A DNA stretch of 46,215 nucleotides from Ruminococcus sp. (GCA_017521805.1 JAFXDK010000088.1:1-46215), one strand, 5' to 3'. Shown: positions 7,990 through 16,172, counted from the stretch's first letter. Program-made: numbers and translations. Notes: generated by a model from the letters alone, not told the origin.

Positions 7990-9396
7990 ATGAAAAGAGA
8001 CAAATTCAAACGACTTATATCCCTTGTGCTTGCGTTCTTCCTTGTGATGATACTGACCGCAGGCTTCGGTATCGTGTGGTATACCTACTACAGCGATACA
8101 ATTGTACTCCCCTATTACCGACGGGGAAACTGGGTGCTGATTGGCATATACTGTATGCTTGTATGGGTATTTTTCAAGGCATACGGCGGCTTCAAGCTGG
8201 GATATCTGAAAAAGACGGATATGCTTTATTCACAGCTTATATCAATTGCCTGTGTGGATTTCGTATCCTACTTCCTTATAAGCCTTATCGGACGGCATTT
8301 TCTTGCAGTTTATCCCATGCTTATCCTCACATTTGCGGATTTCGGCTTTATATCCCTGTGGACGCTTCTGACAGATAAGATATATTTCCTGCTCTATCCG
8401 CCGAGAAAGCTTATAATACTTTACGGCAGCCGTCAGGCAGCTTCTCTGGTGCTGAAAATGAGCCAGAGAGTTGATAAGTATATGATATGCGAATCCATAA
8501 GCATAAACGAGGATTCCGAAAAAATCCGCGAACTTATTCTCAGATACGAGGGAATTATTATATGCGATATCCCCGCAGAGCTTCGCAATGATTATGTGAA
8601 ATTCTGCTACGAAAACTCAATACGTGCGTATATCGCCCCTAAAATCTCCGATATTATCATAAGAGGCGCTGACGATATACGTCTTTTCGATACCCCCCTG
8701 CTTCTCAGCAGAAACTATGGTCTTGATTTCGAACAGAGGCTTTTAAAGCGTATTTTCGATATTATTTTCTCGCTTATTGTAATAATACTCCTTTCCCCTG
8801 TCATGCTTGTTTCTGCAATCGCCGTAAAGCTTTACGACGGAGGACCTGTACTTTACAAACAGAAACGTCTTACCATTGACGGAAAGGAATTTTACATCTA
8901 CAAATTCCGCAGTATGATTACAGACGCAGAAAAATCCGGTGGATTCCAGCTTGCCGCCGATGACGACCCTCGTATAACTCCCGTGGGAAAAATCCTGCGC
9001 AAAATACGTATGGATGAGCTCCCGCAGCTTTTCAACATTCTCAAGGGAGAAATGTCAGTAGTTGGACCGCGCCCCGAGCGCCCCGAATTTACGGAGCTTT
9101 ACAAAAAGGAAATGCCAGAATTCACTTTCAGACTTAAAGTGAAAGCAGGTCTTACAGGCTACGCGCAGGTTACGGGAGCATACGACACATCCCCCTACGA
9201 CAAGCTGAAAATGGATATGATGTACATTGAGAATTACTCATTCAGACTTGATTTGCAGATAATTCTCATGACAATAAAAACCATGCTTTTTCCGCCGAAA
9301 TCCAACGCACAGGAAAGCCTTGGAATTCTGACAGCAAAAGCTACCCCACCAACGACACATAATGAGATGACGCAATCTCAGGAAAAAGAGGATTAA
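7990..9396 (+). CDS. Undecaprenyl-phosphate sugar-1-phosphate transferase (glycan initiation)
   Basis: I start this 468-residue protein at ATG 7990 because the upstream extension would overlap the promoter. The N-terminal third has four or five membrane helices, followed by a Rossmann-like cytoplasmic part (KLIILYGSRQAA). The C-terminal catalytic domain (about 250-450) is the bacterial sugar transferase fold of the WbaP/CpsE type: KRIFDIIFSL membrane-embedded helix, KFRSM, the conserved KIRMDELPQLFN and VVGPRPERPEF, and GLTGYAQV. It should transfer a hexose-1-phosphate to undecaprenyl phosphate, the first step of surface polysaccharide synthesis. The sugar is not predictable. It heads the operon that makes GDP-D-rhamnose. 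Confidence 0.93.
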   Translation: MKRDKFKRLISLVLAFFLVMILTAGFGIVWYTYYSDTIVLPYYRRGNWVLIGIYCMLVWVFFKAYGGFKLGYLKKTDMLYSQLISIACVDFVSYFLISLIGRHFLAVYPMLILTFADFGFISLWTLLTDKIYFLLYPPRKLIILYGSRQAASLVLKMSQRVDKYMICESISINEDSEKIRELILRYEGIIICDIPAELRNDYVKFCYENSIRAYIAPKISDIIIRGADDIRLFDTPLLLSRNYGLDFEQRLLKRIFDIIFSLIVIILLSPVMLVSAIAVKLYDGGPVLYKQKRLTIDGKEFYIYKFRSMITDAEKSGGFQLAADDDPRITPVGKILRKIRMDELPQLFNILKGEMSVVGPRPERPEFTELYKKEMPEFTFRLKVKAGLTGYAQVTGAYDTSPYDKLKMDMMYIENYSFRLDLQIILMTIKTMLFPPKSNAQESLGILTAKATPPTTHNEMTQSQEKED

Positions 9397-9397
9397 T

Positions 9398-10462
9398 ATG
9401 AAGATTACAGCAGTTATTATGGCAGGAGGCAAGGGTGAAAGATTCTGGCCGAAAAGCCGTATATCCCTCCCGAAACAGTTCCTTTCCCTCACATCAGACG
9501 GAGAAACAATGATTCAGAAAACAGTGAAAAGACTTCTCCCACTGGTTGCCGCGGAGGATATATATATATCCACCAATGAGATGTACCGTCATCTTGCAGA
9601 GGAACAGCTCCCCGATATACCAAAAGAAAACATACTCTGCGAGCCTGCTCCGAGAAATACAGCTCCGTGTATAGCTTTTTCTGCGGCTGTAATCGGCAGA
9701 AAATACGATGACGCAGTTATGATGGTTCTCCCCTCTGACCACCTTATCGGAATCGAGGATATATACATCAACACGCTGAAAAAGGCTGTTTCCGTGGCTG
9801 AAAGCGGCAATAATCTTGTAACTGTTGGCATAACTCCCACATATGCGGAAACAGGCTATGGCTATATCAATTTCGGCAATGAGGCAGGGGACGCTTACGA
9901 GGTTGAGCGTTTCGTGGAAAAGCCCGACCTTGAAACTGCCGAAAAATATCTTGCTTCGGGAAAATATCTCTGGAACAGCGGTATGTTTATCTGGAAGATT
10001 TCATCCATTATGAGCAATATTGAAAAGTTCATGCCCGAGGTATACAGCGGCGCAGTTAAAATAGGCGAGGCTTTCGGCACTCCCGATTTCAATGAAGTCC
10101 TTGAAAGAGAGTTTACAGCCATGCCAAGCGAATCCGTGGATTTCGGAATCATGGAAAAGGCTGAGAATATCTATACTATCCCCGGCAGCTTCGGTTGGGA
10201 CGACGTAGGCAGCTGGCTTGCTGTTGAGCGTATCAACGATACTGACAATGACAACAACTACACTGAGGGAAATGTATGCTTTACAGACATAAAGAATACA
10301 ACAGTATGCGGCGGAAAAAGACTTGTTGCCGCTGTAGGTGTTGAGGATATAATCATCGTGGACACAGACGACGCAGTCCTTGTGTGCTCCAAGAACAGCA
10401 CTCAGGACGTTAAGAAAATCATCGCCCAGCTTAAAGAACAGGGCAAAAATAATTTGTTATAA
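9398..10462 (+). CDS. manC: Mannose-1-phosphate guanylyltransferase
   Basis: This 354-residue enzyme makes GDP-mannose from GTP and mannose-1-phosphate. The nucleotidyltransferase signature MAGGKGERFWPKSR lies at the N-terminus, followed by LPKQFL, the phosphate/metal segment VMMVLPSDH, the FVEKPD motif and WNSGMFIW, all typical of ManC-type enzymes. The isomerase domain of bifunctional ManC/AlgA proteins is absent, so this is the short, monofunctional form. A GAGG ribosome site precedes the start, and the gap to the upstream gene is one base. It supplies substrate to Gmd encoded next. No phosphomannomutase is present in the window. Confidence 0.95.
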   Translation: MKITAVIMAGGKGERFWPKSRISLPKQFLSLTSDGETMIQKTVKRLLPLVAAEDIYISTNEMYRHLAEEQLPDIPKENILCEPAPRNTAPCIAFSAAVIGRKYDDAVMMVLPSDHLIGIEDIYINTLKKAVSVAESGNNLVTVGITPTYAETGYGYINFGNEAGDAYEVERFVEKPDLETAEKYLASGKYLWNSGMFIWKISSIMSNIEKFMPEVYSGAVKIGEAFGTPDFNEVLEREFTAMPSESVDFGIMEKAENIYTIPGSFGWDDVGSWLAVERINDTDNDNNYTEGNVCFTDIKNTTVCGGKRLVAAVGVEDIIIVDTDDAVLVCSKNSTQDVKKIIAQLKEQGKNNLL

Positions 10463-10477
10463 CAGAAAGGCTTATTT

Positions 10478-11497
10478 ATGAGAAATGCACTTATTACAGG
10501 AATCACAGGTCAGGACGGCTCTTATCTTGCAGAGCTCCTTCTCGAAAAAGGCTACAACGTATACGGAATCTGGCGCAGAAAGGCTACAGTAGACTACGGC
10601 AATATCGCGCATTTAAAGGATAAAATCACTCTTATTTACGCAGATATGACAGACCCCATATCACTTATCACAGCTATGAAGATTTCACAGGCTGACGAGG
10701 TTTATAACCTTGCGGCGCAGTCCTTTGTTTCTACAAGCTGGGATACTCCCATAGGTACAGCAGATATCAACGCTATAGGCGTTACAAATATGCTGGAGGC
10801 TATACGCATTGTGAAGCCCGAAGCCCGTTTCTATCAGGCTTCTACATCTGAAATGTTCGGTCTTGTACAGGAAACTCCCCAGAAAGAGACAACTCCCTTT
10901 TACCCCAGAAGTCCATATGGAGTTGCAAAGCTTTACGGTCACTGGATTACAAAGAATTACCGCGAAAGCTACAATATGTTTGCCTGCTCAGGTATACTTT
11001 TCAACCACGAAAGCGAAAGACGCGGACTTGAATTTGTTACAAGAAAAATTACAGATGCCGCTGTCCGTATAAGCCTTGGCTTGCAGGAGTGTGTGGAGCT
11101 TGGAAATCTCGACGCAAAACGCGATTGGGGACATTCCAAGGATTATGTCCGCGCTATGTGGCTCATGCTCCAGCAGGATACCCCCGACGATTACGTTATT
11201 GCTACAAACGAGACAAGAACAGTCCGTGAATTTGCTGAAATTGCTTTCCGCTGCGCAGGAATCGACGTAGAATGGCAGGGTACAGGAGTTGAAGAAATCG
11301 GCATAAACAAGGCAAACGGAAAAACGGTTGTAAAGGTAAACAAGAATTTCTTCCGTCCCGCCGAGGTTGATATCCTCTTAGGAAATCCTGCAAAGGCAGA
11401 GGAAAAACTTGGCTGGAAGCGCGAAATAAGCTTTGCACAGCTTGTTGAGCGTATGGTTAAAAATGACCTTGAACTCGTGAAAAAAGAGTTAAAATAA
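10478..11497 (+). CDS. gmd: GDP-mannose 4,6-dehydratase
   Basis: This 339-residue short-chain dehydrogenase converts GDP-mannose to GDP-4-keto-6-deoxymannose. It has the cofactor motif GITGQDGSYLAE at residues 8-19, the NLAAQSFV loop, the STSEMFG motif, the catalytic YGVAK near residue 147, and FNHESERRG and TRKIT, which are hallmarks of Gmd. The product is consumed by Rmd encoded at 14522. The length is typical of the family. Confidence 0.96.
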   Translation: MRNALITGITGQDGSYLAELLLEKGYNVYGIWRRKATVDYGNIAHLKDKITLIYADMTDPISLITAMKISQADEVYNLAAQSFVSTSWDTPIGTADINAIGVTNMLEAIRIVKPEARFYQASTSEMFGLVQETPQKETTPFYPRSPYGVAKLYGHWITKNYRESYNMFACSGILFNHESERRGLEFVTRKITDAAVRISLGLQECVELGNLDAKRDWGHSKDYVRAMWLMLQQDTPDDYVIATNETRTVREFAEIAFRCAGIDVEWQGTGVEEIGINKANGKTVVKVNKNFFRPAEVDILLGNPAKAEEKLGWKREISFAQLVERMVKNDLELVKKELK

Positions 11498-11530
11498 AGG
11501 GAATACCTAAAGATAAGGAATGAAAAAAGC

Positions 11531-11788
11531 ATGAAAAACGGAATTTTAAGATCTGTAAAGGGCGGCTATAAAAAAATGGACGTTCTTACAAAGCTTGATG
11601 CATATATGGCACTTATGGCTAAAATCCAGAATGGCATAACTCCAGCAGAGGGAAAAGAGGAACTGTTAAAAATCAGACAGATGCCTCTTGAAACGGAGAA
11701 CGAGGAGCAGGAGGGCTTTGCAAAGAACGACACCGACGCTTACTTCAACCAGATGGAACTCAGAATTGTTGAATTTTTCAGAAAATAG
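11531..11788 (+). CDS. Small protein of unknown function, paralogue of the 11977 product
   Basis: This 85-residue, mostly helical protein has no family that I recognise. It shares with the 87-residue product at 11977 the motifs ILRS, KGGY, a K-x2-AY segment, NG, R-x-MP and a terminal DTDAY, so the two arose by duplication. The KGGY/K and DTDAY patterns faintly recall the GYD...VD-F-L pattern of DivIVA N-terminal domains, which is only a hint. Its stop TAG is the left edge of the ATAG duplication that flanks the element at 11789-11960. It lies in the GDP-rhamnose operon between gmd and the glycosyltransferases, so a structural or regulatory role in glycan assembly is plausible. Confidence 0.75.
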   Translation: MKNGILRSVKGGYKKMDVLTKLDAYMALMAKIQNGITPAEGKEELLKIRQMPLETENEEQEGFAKNDTDAYFNQMELRIVEFFRK

Positions 11789-11960
11789 GGCAACACCGCA
11801 CAGAGCTTGTGCGAAAGATGCGTAGTCAGATTTTTCGTCAGATTGTATAGAAATTCCGCAGGCATACTGTCGTATGTCAAGGGATTTCTGTGCAAGATGA
11901 CGGAAAATATGCAAGCAGATTTCGTGCAAAATCGTCAGGTGTGCTTTGTGCGGTGTTGCC
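11789..11960. mobile_element. MITE-like element with 14-bp inverted termini (family C)
   Basis: The 172-bp segment begins GGCAACACCGCACA and ends with its exact complement TGTGCGGTGTTGCC. It is flanked on both sides by ATAG, a probable 4-bp target duplication. The interior folds into a long imperfect hairpin (AGAAATTCC/GGATTTCT around a CATACTGTCGTATG core) and codes for nothing convincing. Deleting it together with one ATAG rejoins TAG-GAGG, giving the first small gene's stop codon directly followed by the Shine-Dalgarno of the second. No transposase is present, so it would be mobilised in trans. Confidence 0.85.
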
Positions 11961-11976
11961 ATAGGAGGAAAAATAA

Positions 11977-12240
11977 ATGCCGGATATATTAAGAAGTGAA
12001 AAGGGCGGCTACGATAAATCACAAGCCCTTATGAAAATTCAGGCGTACTACCTGCTTCTCATGACAATCGAAAACGGTATGTCATATGATGAAGCAATGA
12101 ACGAGCTTGAAAGGCTCAGAGCAATGCCTATAAATACAGTAAAATCAGGCGGTTTCTTCAGCAAAACCGGATTTTCAAGAGAAGATACCGACGCATACAT
12201 TGCAAAATTGGAAAATCAAATTATTGACGCATTAAAATAG
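11977..12240 (+). CDS. Small protein of unknown function, paralogue of the 11531 product
   Basis: This 87-residue protein has an ATG preceded by TAGGAGG at good spacing, which sits just outside the right end of the inserted element. Residues 4-12 (ILRSEKGGY) and the C-terminal EDTDAY segment align with the preceding paralogue; the middle (NG-x9-EL-x2-LRAMP) is also shared. Helices and a short loop containing GGFF are predicted by eye. It has no signal peptide or membrane segment, so it should be cytoplasmic. The function is unknown; its place before two GT4 glycosyltransferases suggests a role in glycan assembly or its spatial control. Confidence 0.75.
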   Translation: MPDILRSEKGGYDKSQALMKIQAYYLLLMTIENGMSYDEAMNELERLRAMPINTVKSGGFFSKTGFSREDTDAYIAKLENQIIDALK

Positions 12241-12252
12241 GGTGATAAACAA

Positions 12253-13398
12253 ATGAAAATTTCATTCGACGCGGTGCCGATTATAAACGGCGGAATGACA
12301 GGAATCGGCTGGTGCGAGGTAGGTCAGACCATGGCTATGGCAAGACTTCACCCCGAGGATAACTTCTACTATAGCTTTTTTTCACGCAAAGACGACCACA
12401 TAAAGCTTGAAAAGCTTGCACCATTCTCCAAGGATATCGGAGCACATATCGGGCATTTTTCAGGACTTGCATACCGCACCGCAAGCCTTGTTCTGCCTAT
12501 ACCATACAAATGGTTTTTCGGCAAGGAAATGGATATCACTCATTTTTTCAACTACATCGCACCGCCCGGAGTTCACGGAAAGACAGTAATCACCGTACAC
12601 GATATGGTGTATAAATCTTTCCCCGAAACCGTCCGCGGACGCACAAAGAAAATGCTTGACACAGGTCTTGCTCCCTCTATGAAAAGGGCAGATATCATTG
12701 TAACCGATTCTGAATTTTCCAGAACGGAGATAATAAAGTATTTTCCGCAGCACGAGGCTAAAATCCGCGTTGTGCCCTGCGGTGTTGACTTAGAAAAATT
12801 CAAGCCCTGTGATACCCCAGAGCGTATCCCCGAGGTTAAAAAAAGCCTTGGAATCGAAGGTGAATACTTCCTGTATCTCGGCACAATCGAGCCGCGAAAG
12901 AATCTGGAAAGGCTCATAAACGCATATAACATCTTCTGTCAGCGCGAAAAGGACGCTCCAAAGCTTGTCCTTGCAGGCGGCAAAGGCTGGCTTTACGACA
13001 GCATTTTCCAGCGTGTTACAGACCTGAAGCTGACGGATAAAGTTATATTCACACAGTACATTCCCTCAGAGGATATGAATCCCCTTATGTGCGGCGCACT
13101 GGCATTTGTTTTCCCCTCGATTTACGAGGGATTCGGTATGCCGCCCCTTGAAGCAATGGCATGCGGAGTTCCCGTACTTGCCTCAAATGCCGCTTCGCTT
13201 CCCGAAGTTACAGGGGACTGCGCTGTTTCCTGCGACCCATACTCCGAGGAGGACATAGCAGAGGGACTTCACAAACTTTACAGCGATTCCGCACTGAGAG
13301 CCGATTTAAGCCGCCGAGGTCTTGAACGGGCAAAAACTCTCACATGGGATAACTCCGCAGAAATCCTCTACAGCGTCTACAAGGAACTTATGAAATGA
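12253..13398 (+). CDS. Glycosyltransferase, GT4 family
   Basis: This 381-residue GT-B fold enzyme has a divergent N-terminal acceptor domain and a C-terminal nucleotide-sugar domain with the GT4 landmarks: GTIEPRKNL, LVLAGGKGW and FPSIYEGFGMPPLEAMACG, which contains the E-x7-E pair that binds the donor. The HDMVYKSFPE segment resembles mannosyltransferases of the WbdA/MtfB group. Given ManC, Gmd and Rmd in the same operon, the donor is probably GDP-mannose or GDP-D-rhamnose, but the sequence alone does not prove it. It overlaps the next glycosyltransferase by four bases (ATGA). Confidence 0.92.
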   Translation: MKISFDAVPIINGGMTGIGWCEVGQTMAMARLHPEDNFYYSFFSRKDDHIKLEKLAPFSKDIGAHIGHFSGLAYRTASLVLPIPYKWFFGKEMDITHFFNYIAPPGVHGKTVITVHDMVYKSFPETVRGRTKKMLDTGLAPSMKRADIIVTDSEFSRTEIIKYFPQHEAKIRVVPCGVDLEKFKPCDTPERIPEVKKSLGIEGEYFLYLGTIEPRKNLERLINAYNIFCQREKDAPKLVLAGGKGWLYDSIFQRVTDLKLTDKVIFTQYIPSEDMNPLMCGALAFVFPSIYEGFGMPPLEAMACGVPVLASNAASLPEVTGDCAVSCDPYSEEDIAEGLHKLYSDSALRADLSRRGLERAKTLTWDNSAEILYSVYKELMK

Positions 13399-14525
13399 AG
13401 AAACTGAAAGTACTGGAAGTCAACAAAGCGTATTTTCCGCATATTGGCGGAATTGAAACACTTGTAAAGCAGTATTCCGAAGAACTGGGACAATTCGGCG
13501 CTCAGGTGCGCACTCTTGTATGCCGTGACGGAAAAGGCGGCACAATAAGGGAAAAAGTCAACGGCGTACCCGTTATCCGCGCAGGAAGTATGGGAACATA
13601 TTTTTCCTGTCCCCTGTCCCTGCATTTTATAAGAGAATTTCGCAGAATGGCTAAAAAAGCAGATGTTATCCATATACATCTGCCCTTTCCCCTTGCGGAT
13701 TTGGCACTGCTTTTGTCGGGATACAAGGGGAAAGTTGCAGTTTCATGGCACAGCGATATCGTAAAGCAGAAAAAACTGCTGTTTTTCTATAAGCCGCTGC
13801 TGAAATATCTGCTGAACCGCGCAGATATGATATTCACCGCAACTGAGGGGCATATAAACGGCTCTGATTTTCTCCCTGAATATCGCGAAAAATGCCGCAT
13901 ACTCCCCTATGGTATAACCGTTGAGGATTATCTTGAAATCGAAAGAAAACCTGTCCTCACGGAGAAACTTACGGATAAAAACAGCGTTAAAATATTTTTC
14001 ACAGGACGGCTTGTGTACTATAAAGGTGTGGACGTTCTACTGAAAGCATTTTCAAAAGTCAAAAACTGCGAGCTTTTCATTGCAGGCACAGGTGAGCTTG
14101 AAGCCTCCCTGAAAGCCTACGCGGAATCCCATAATCTTTCGGATAAGGTGCATTTTCTCGGATTCCTCCCCGACGACGAGCTGAAACAGGCATACGCAGA
14201 CTGCGATATATTCGTATTGCCCTCAGTGGCAAAAAGCGAAGCATTTGGCATAGTCCAGCTTGAAGCCATGGTTTACGGGAAGCCTGTTATAAATACATCT
14301 CTGCCCTCGGGAGTACCATATGTAAGCATTGACGGCGAAACGGGACTGACTGTCCCCCCCTCTGATGCAAAGGCTCTTGCAAAGGCAATAACCCGACTTG
14401 CAGAAGATAAAACGCTCCGCGGAAAACTGGGAAAAAATGCGGCTGTCCGTGTACGCGGAAGCTTCAACGAAAAGGACGTAATCCGCAGACTTTACGACTA
14501 TCTTGCAAAGGAGGCGGCAGAATGA
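13395..14525 (+). CDS. Glycosyltransferase, GT4 family (second)
   Basis: This 376-residue cytoplasmic glycosyltransferase begins KVLEVNKAYFPHIGGIE, the glycine-rich acceptor loop common in GT4 enzymes, and carries FTGRLVYYKGVDVLL, LFIAGTG and SEAFGIVQLEAMVYGKPV with the E-x7-E donor motif. It should add a sugar to the lipid-linked glycan initiated by the transferase encoded at 7990. The gene overlaps both neighbours by four bases, indicating tight coupling with the upstream GT4 gene and downstream rmd. A D-rhamnosyltransferase role is a reasonable guess. Confidence 0.92.
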   Translation: MKKLKVLEVNKAYFPHIGGIETLVKQYSEELGQFGAQVRTLVCRDGKGGTIREKVNGVPVIRAGSMGTYFSCPLSLHFIREFRRMAKKADVIHIHLPFPLADLALLLSGYKGKVAVSWHSDIVKQKKLLFFYKPLLKYLLNRADMIFTATEGHINGSDFLPEYREKCRILPYGITVEDYLEIERKPVLTEKLTDKNSVKIFFTGRLVYYKGVDVLLKAFSKVKNCELFIAGTGELEASLKAYAESHNLSDKVHFLGFLPDDELKQAYADCDIFVLPSVAKSEAFGIVQLEAMVYGKPVINTSLPSGVPYVSIDGETGLTVPPSDAKALAKAITRLAEDKTLRGKLGKNAAVRVRGSFNEKDVIRRLYDYLAKEAAE

Positions 14526-15454
14526 AAGCTCTTATAATCGGCGGCGGAGGATTTGTAGGCGGATATCTCATAGATGAACTCAACGCTAACGGCTACGAAG
14601 TCCACGCAACCTGCCTTGAAAACGAAACAATTGAGGGCAAATGTGCCGCGCACACTCTCGATATACTGAAAAAAGACGATATATCCGCAATTCTCAGCAA
14701 TATAAAGCCTGATATCGTCTTTCACCTTGCCGCACAGAGCTCAGTTGCACTGTCGTGGAAAAAACCACAGCTTACAGCGGAGATAAACGTTATCGGCTCA
14801 ATAAATCTCTTTGAGGCAGTCCGCGAATACAGCGGAAAAGTGCGGCTTATTGTTATCGGCTCAGGAGAGGAATACGGCTATATTGCTCCGAATTCCTGCC
14901 CCTTAAAAGAAACTGAGCCCCTGCACCCCGGCAATATCTACGCTGCAACAAAGGCTTGTCAGGAAATGACAGCGGAGATATACGCCCGCGCCTATAAGCT
15001 TGATATGGTTATGGTGCGAGCTTTCAACCACTCAGGTCCAAAACAGGACAGCATATTTGTAATATCCGATTTCTGCCGACAGATTGCAGAAATTGAAAAG
15101 GGCAGAAAATCCCCTGTAATATCCGTGGGAAATCTCACAGCAATGCGTGATTTCACCGATGTCCGTGATATCGTCCGCGGCTATCGCTTACTTGGAGAAA
15201 AGGGCATAAGCGGACAGATATACAACATAGGCAGAGGAAAAGCCGTGAGTATACAGTATATTCTCGATACAGCGCTTAGCCTGTCAACAGCAGAAATAGC
15301 GGTTGAACGGGACGAAAAGCGCATGAGAGCCGCAGATATCCCCGTAATTGAACCCGATATCACGAAAATACATGGTGATACAGGCTGGAAAGCTGAAATC
15401 ACCGTTGAGCAGACAATAGAAGATACCCTTAATTATTGGCGGAAAAGGAGCTGA
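14522..15454 (+). CDS. rmd: GDP-4-keto-6-deoxy-D-mannose reductase (GDP-D-rhamnose synthesis)
   Basis: This 310-residue short-chain dehydrogenase has the cofactor motif GGGGFVGGYL (7-16), HLAAQSSVALSW, a YAATK catalytic pair and RAFNHSGPKQ, followed by RDFTDVRDIVRGYRLL and GWKAEITVEQTIEDTL. These match Rmd-type reductases rather than GDP-fucose synthase, which has a different N-terminus and epimerase residues. It would reduce the Gmd product to GDP-D-rhamnose, completing a ManC-Gmd-Rmd route. The start overlaps the upstream GT4 gene by four bases. The alternative, another NDP-hexose epimerase, is less likely given the neighbours. Confidence 0.85.
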   Translation: MKALIIGGGGFVGGYLIDELNANGYEVHATCLENETIEGKCAAHTLDILKKDDISAILSNIKPDIVFHLAAQSSVALSWKKPQLTAEINVIGSINLFEAVREYSGKVRLIVIGSGEEYGYIAPNSCPLKETEPLHPGNIYAATKACQEMTAEIYARAYKLDMVMVRAFNHSGPKQDSIFVISDFCRQIAEIEKGRKSPVISVGNLTAMRDFTDVRDIVRGYRLLGEKGISGQIYNIGRGKAVSIQYILDTALSLSTAEIAVERDEKRMRAADIPVIEPDITKIHGDTGWKAEITVEQTIEDTLNYWRKRS

Positions 15455-15459
15455 ATTAT

Positions 15460-15789
15460 ATGGATATGAAGCTTACAAAAGATAAAATGCGAACCTTTGG
15501 CGGACACGAGAAAATAGGCGTATTCAACGCAGGCGATAAGCTTACGGAATTCGGCGAGAAGCAGAACAATGCCAACGAAGTCCTTGCCGCAAATATAAAC
15601 GACCTTATAAAGCGGATATGTGCACTGGAGGATAAGGCTTTAAAGCATGAGGAAATCATGAAAACTCTTGCAAATGAGCTCAACGGCTTCAAAAGGGAGC
15701 TTGACCGTTTAAGGCTGTCAGAAAAGCTCAATTCAGGAGCAATTGAACGTCTTGACAAGGCTATAAATCTGATTAACAACGGTGAATAA
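15460..15789 (+). CDS. Small coiled-coil protein of unknown function
   Basis: I start this 109-residue protein at ATG 15460 (MDMKLTKDKM) because AAGGAG lies nine bases upstream; an earlier TTG at 15436 would overlap rmd by 19 bases. After an N-terminal FGGHEKIGVF segment, residues 40-109 are a strongly heptad-patterned coiled coil (KALKHEEIMKTLANELNGF and LDRLRLSEKLNSG). There is no membrane segment. It ends the glycan operon and could be a scaffold for the enzymes encoded upstream. I recognise no family. Confidence 0.75.
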   Translation: MDMKLTKDKMRTFGGHEKIGVFNAGDKLTEFGEKQNNANEVLAANINDLIKRICALEDKALKHEEIMKTLANELNGFKRELDRLRLSEKLNSGAIERLDKAINLINNGE

Positions 15790-15803
15790 TCCATAATATA
15801 ATT

Positions 15804-15829
15804 TGTAGGGGCTGCCTTTGGCAGTCCGC
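15804..15829. repeat. Family B short palindromic repeat
   Basis: TGTAGGGGCTGCC-TTT-GGCAGTCCGC, nearly identical in reverse to the copies at 16920-16943 and 33270-33293. Confidence 0.8.
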
Positions 15830-15886
15830 TGATGAAATATCAGTTAATGAATTGATAGCAATTAACAGCTGAAATAAAAAAATATC

Positions 15887-15915
15887 TTGACATTTACAGC
15901 ATTTTGATGTATTAT
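15887..15915 (+). promoter_or_regulatory. Probable sigma-A promoter of the atp operon
   Basis: TTGACA and TATTAT are 17 bases apart. It is the only good promoter seen between the glycan operon and atpB, and would give a leader of about 250 bases. Confidence 0.65.
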
Positions 15916-15920
15916 TATAA

Positions 15921-16084
15921 GGGGTTCTATAAAAACCGGAACACGAGCGAAATTTCGTAAATGACAAATATCAGTTACAAGGCGACAAACCGCTGTAATA
16001 CTTGATGTATTGCAAGGTTTGTCAACGCAGTAAATGATTTTTGACATAGAAAGTTCGCCGTGAGGGAGGTTTTTAGAGGTTCCC
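15921..16084. mobile_element. Palindromic MITE-like element in the atp leader
   Basis: The left end GGGGTTCTATAAAAACC and the complement of the right end, GGGAACCTCTAAAAACC, form imperfect 17-bp inverted termini. The centre holds GACAAACC/GGTTTGTC around TGTAATAC/GTATTGCA. The core resembles that of the 11789-11960 element and of the hairpin at the end of the window. No protein is encoded. Confidence 0.6.
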
Positions 16085-16111
16085 ATATATCAACAAACAG
16101 CTAAAGACACC

Positions 16112-16150
16112 AACGGAAACGCTGACAAACGGCTGTTTCCGTTTTATTTT
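16112..16150 (+). terminator. Terminator or attenuator in the atp leader
   Basis: AACGGAAAC (16112-16120) pairs with GTTTCCGTT (16135-16143) and is followed by a T-rich run, TTATTTTTTT. Only about 20 bases separate it from the atpB start, so transcripts from the visible promoter must pass it. AAACAGC at 16095-16101 can pair with GCTGTTT at 16132-16138, which would block the terminator stem. Confidence 0.7.
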
Positions 16151-16172
16151 TTTATGAAAGAAAGGTGATGTA

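Larger units (their letters stand above)
15790..16172. other. Long leader and intergenic region before the atp operon
   Basis: In order this stretch holds a family B unit (15804-15829), a sigma-A promoter (15887-15915), a 164-bp palindromic family C-like element (15921-16084), and a terminator (16112-16150) ending just before the atpB ribosome site. It contains no convincing gene. Confidence 0.7.

Noticed and set aside
11807-11992. Short open frame inside the 11789-11960 element
   Set aside because: It has no ribosome site, is cysteine/arginine-rich in random fashion, and crosses the inverted terminus into the next gene.
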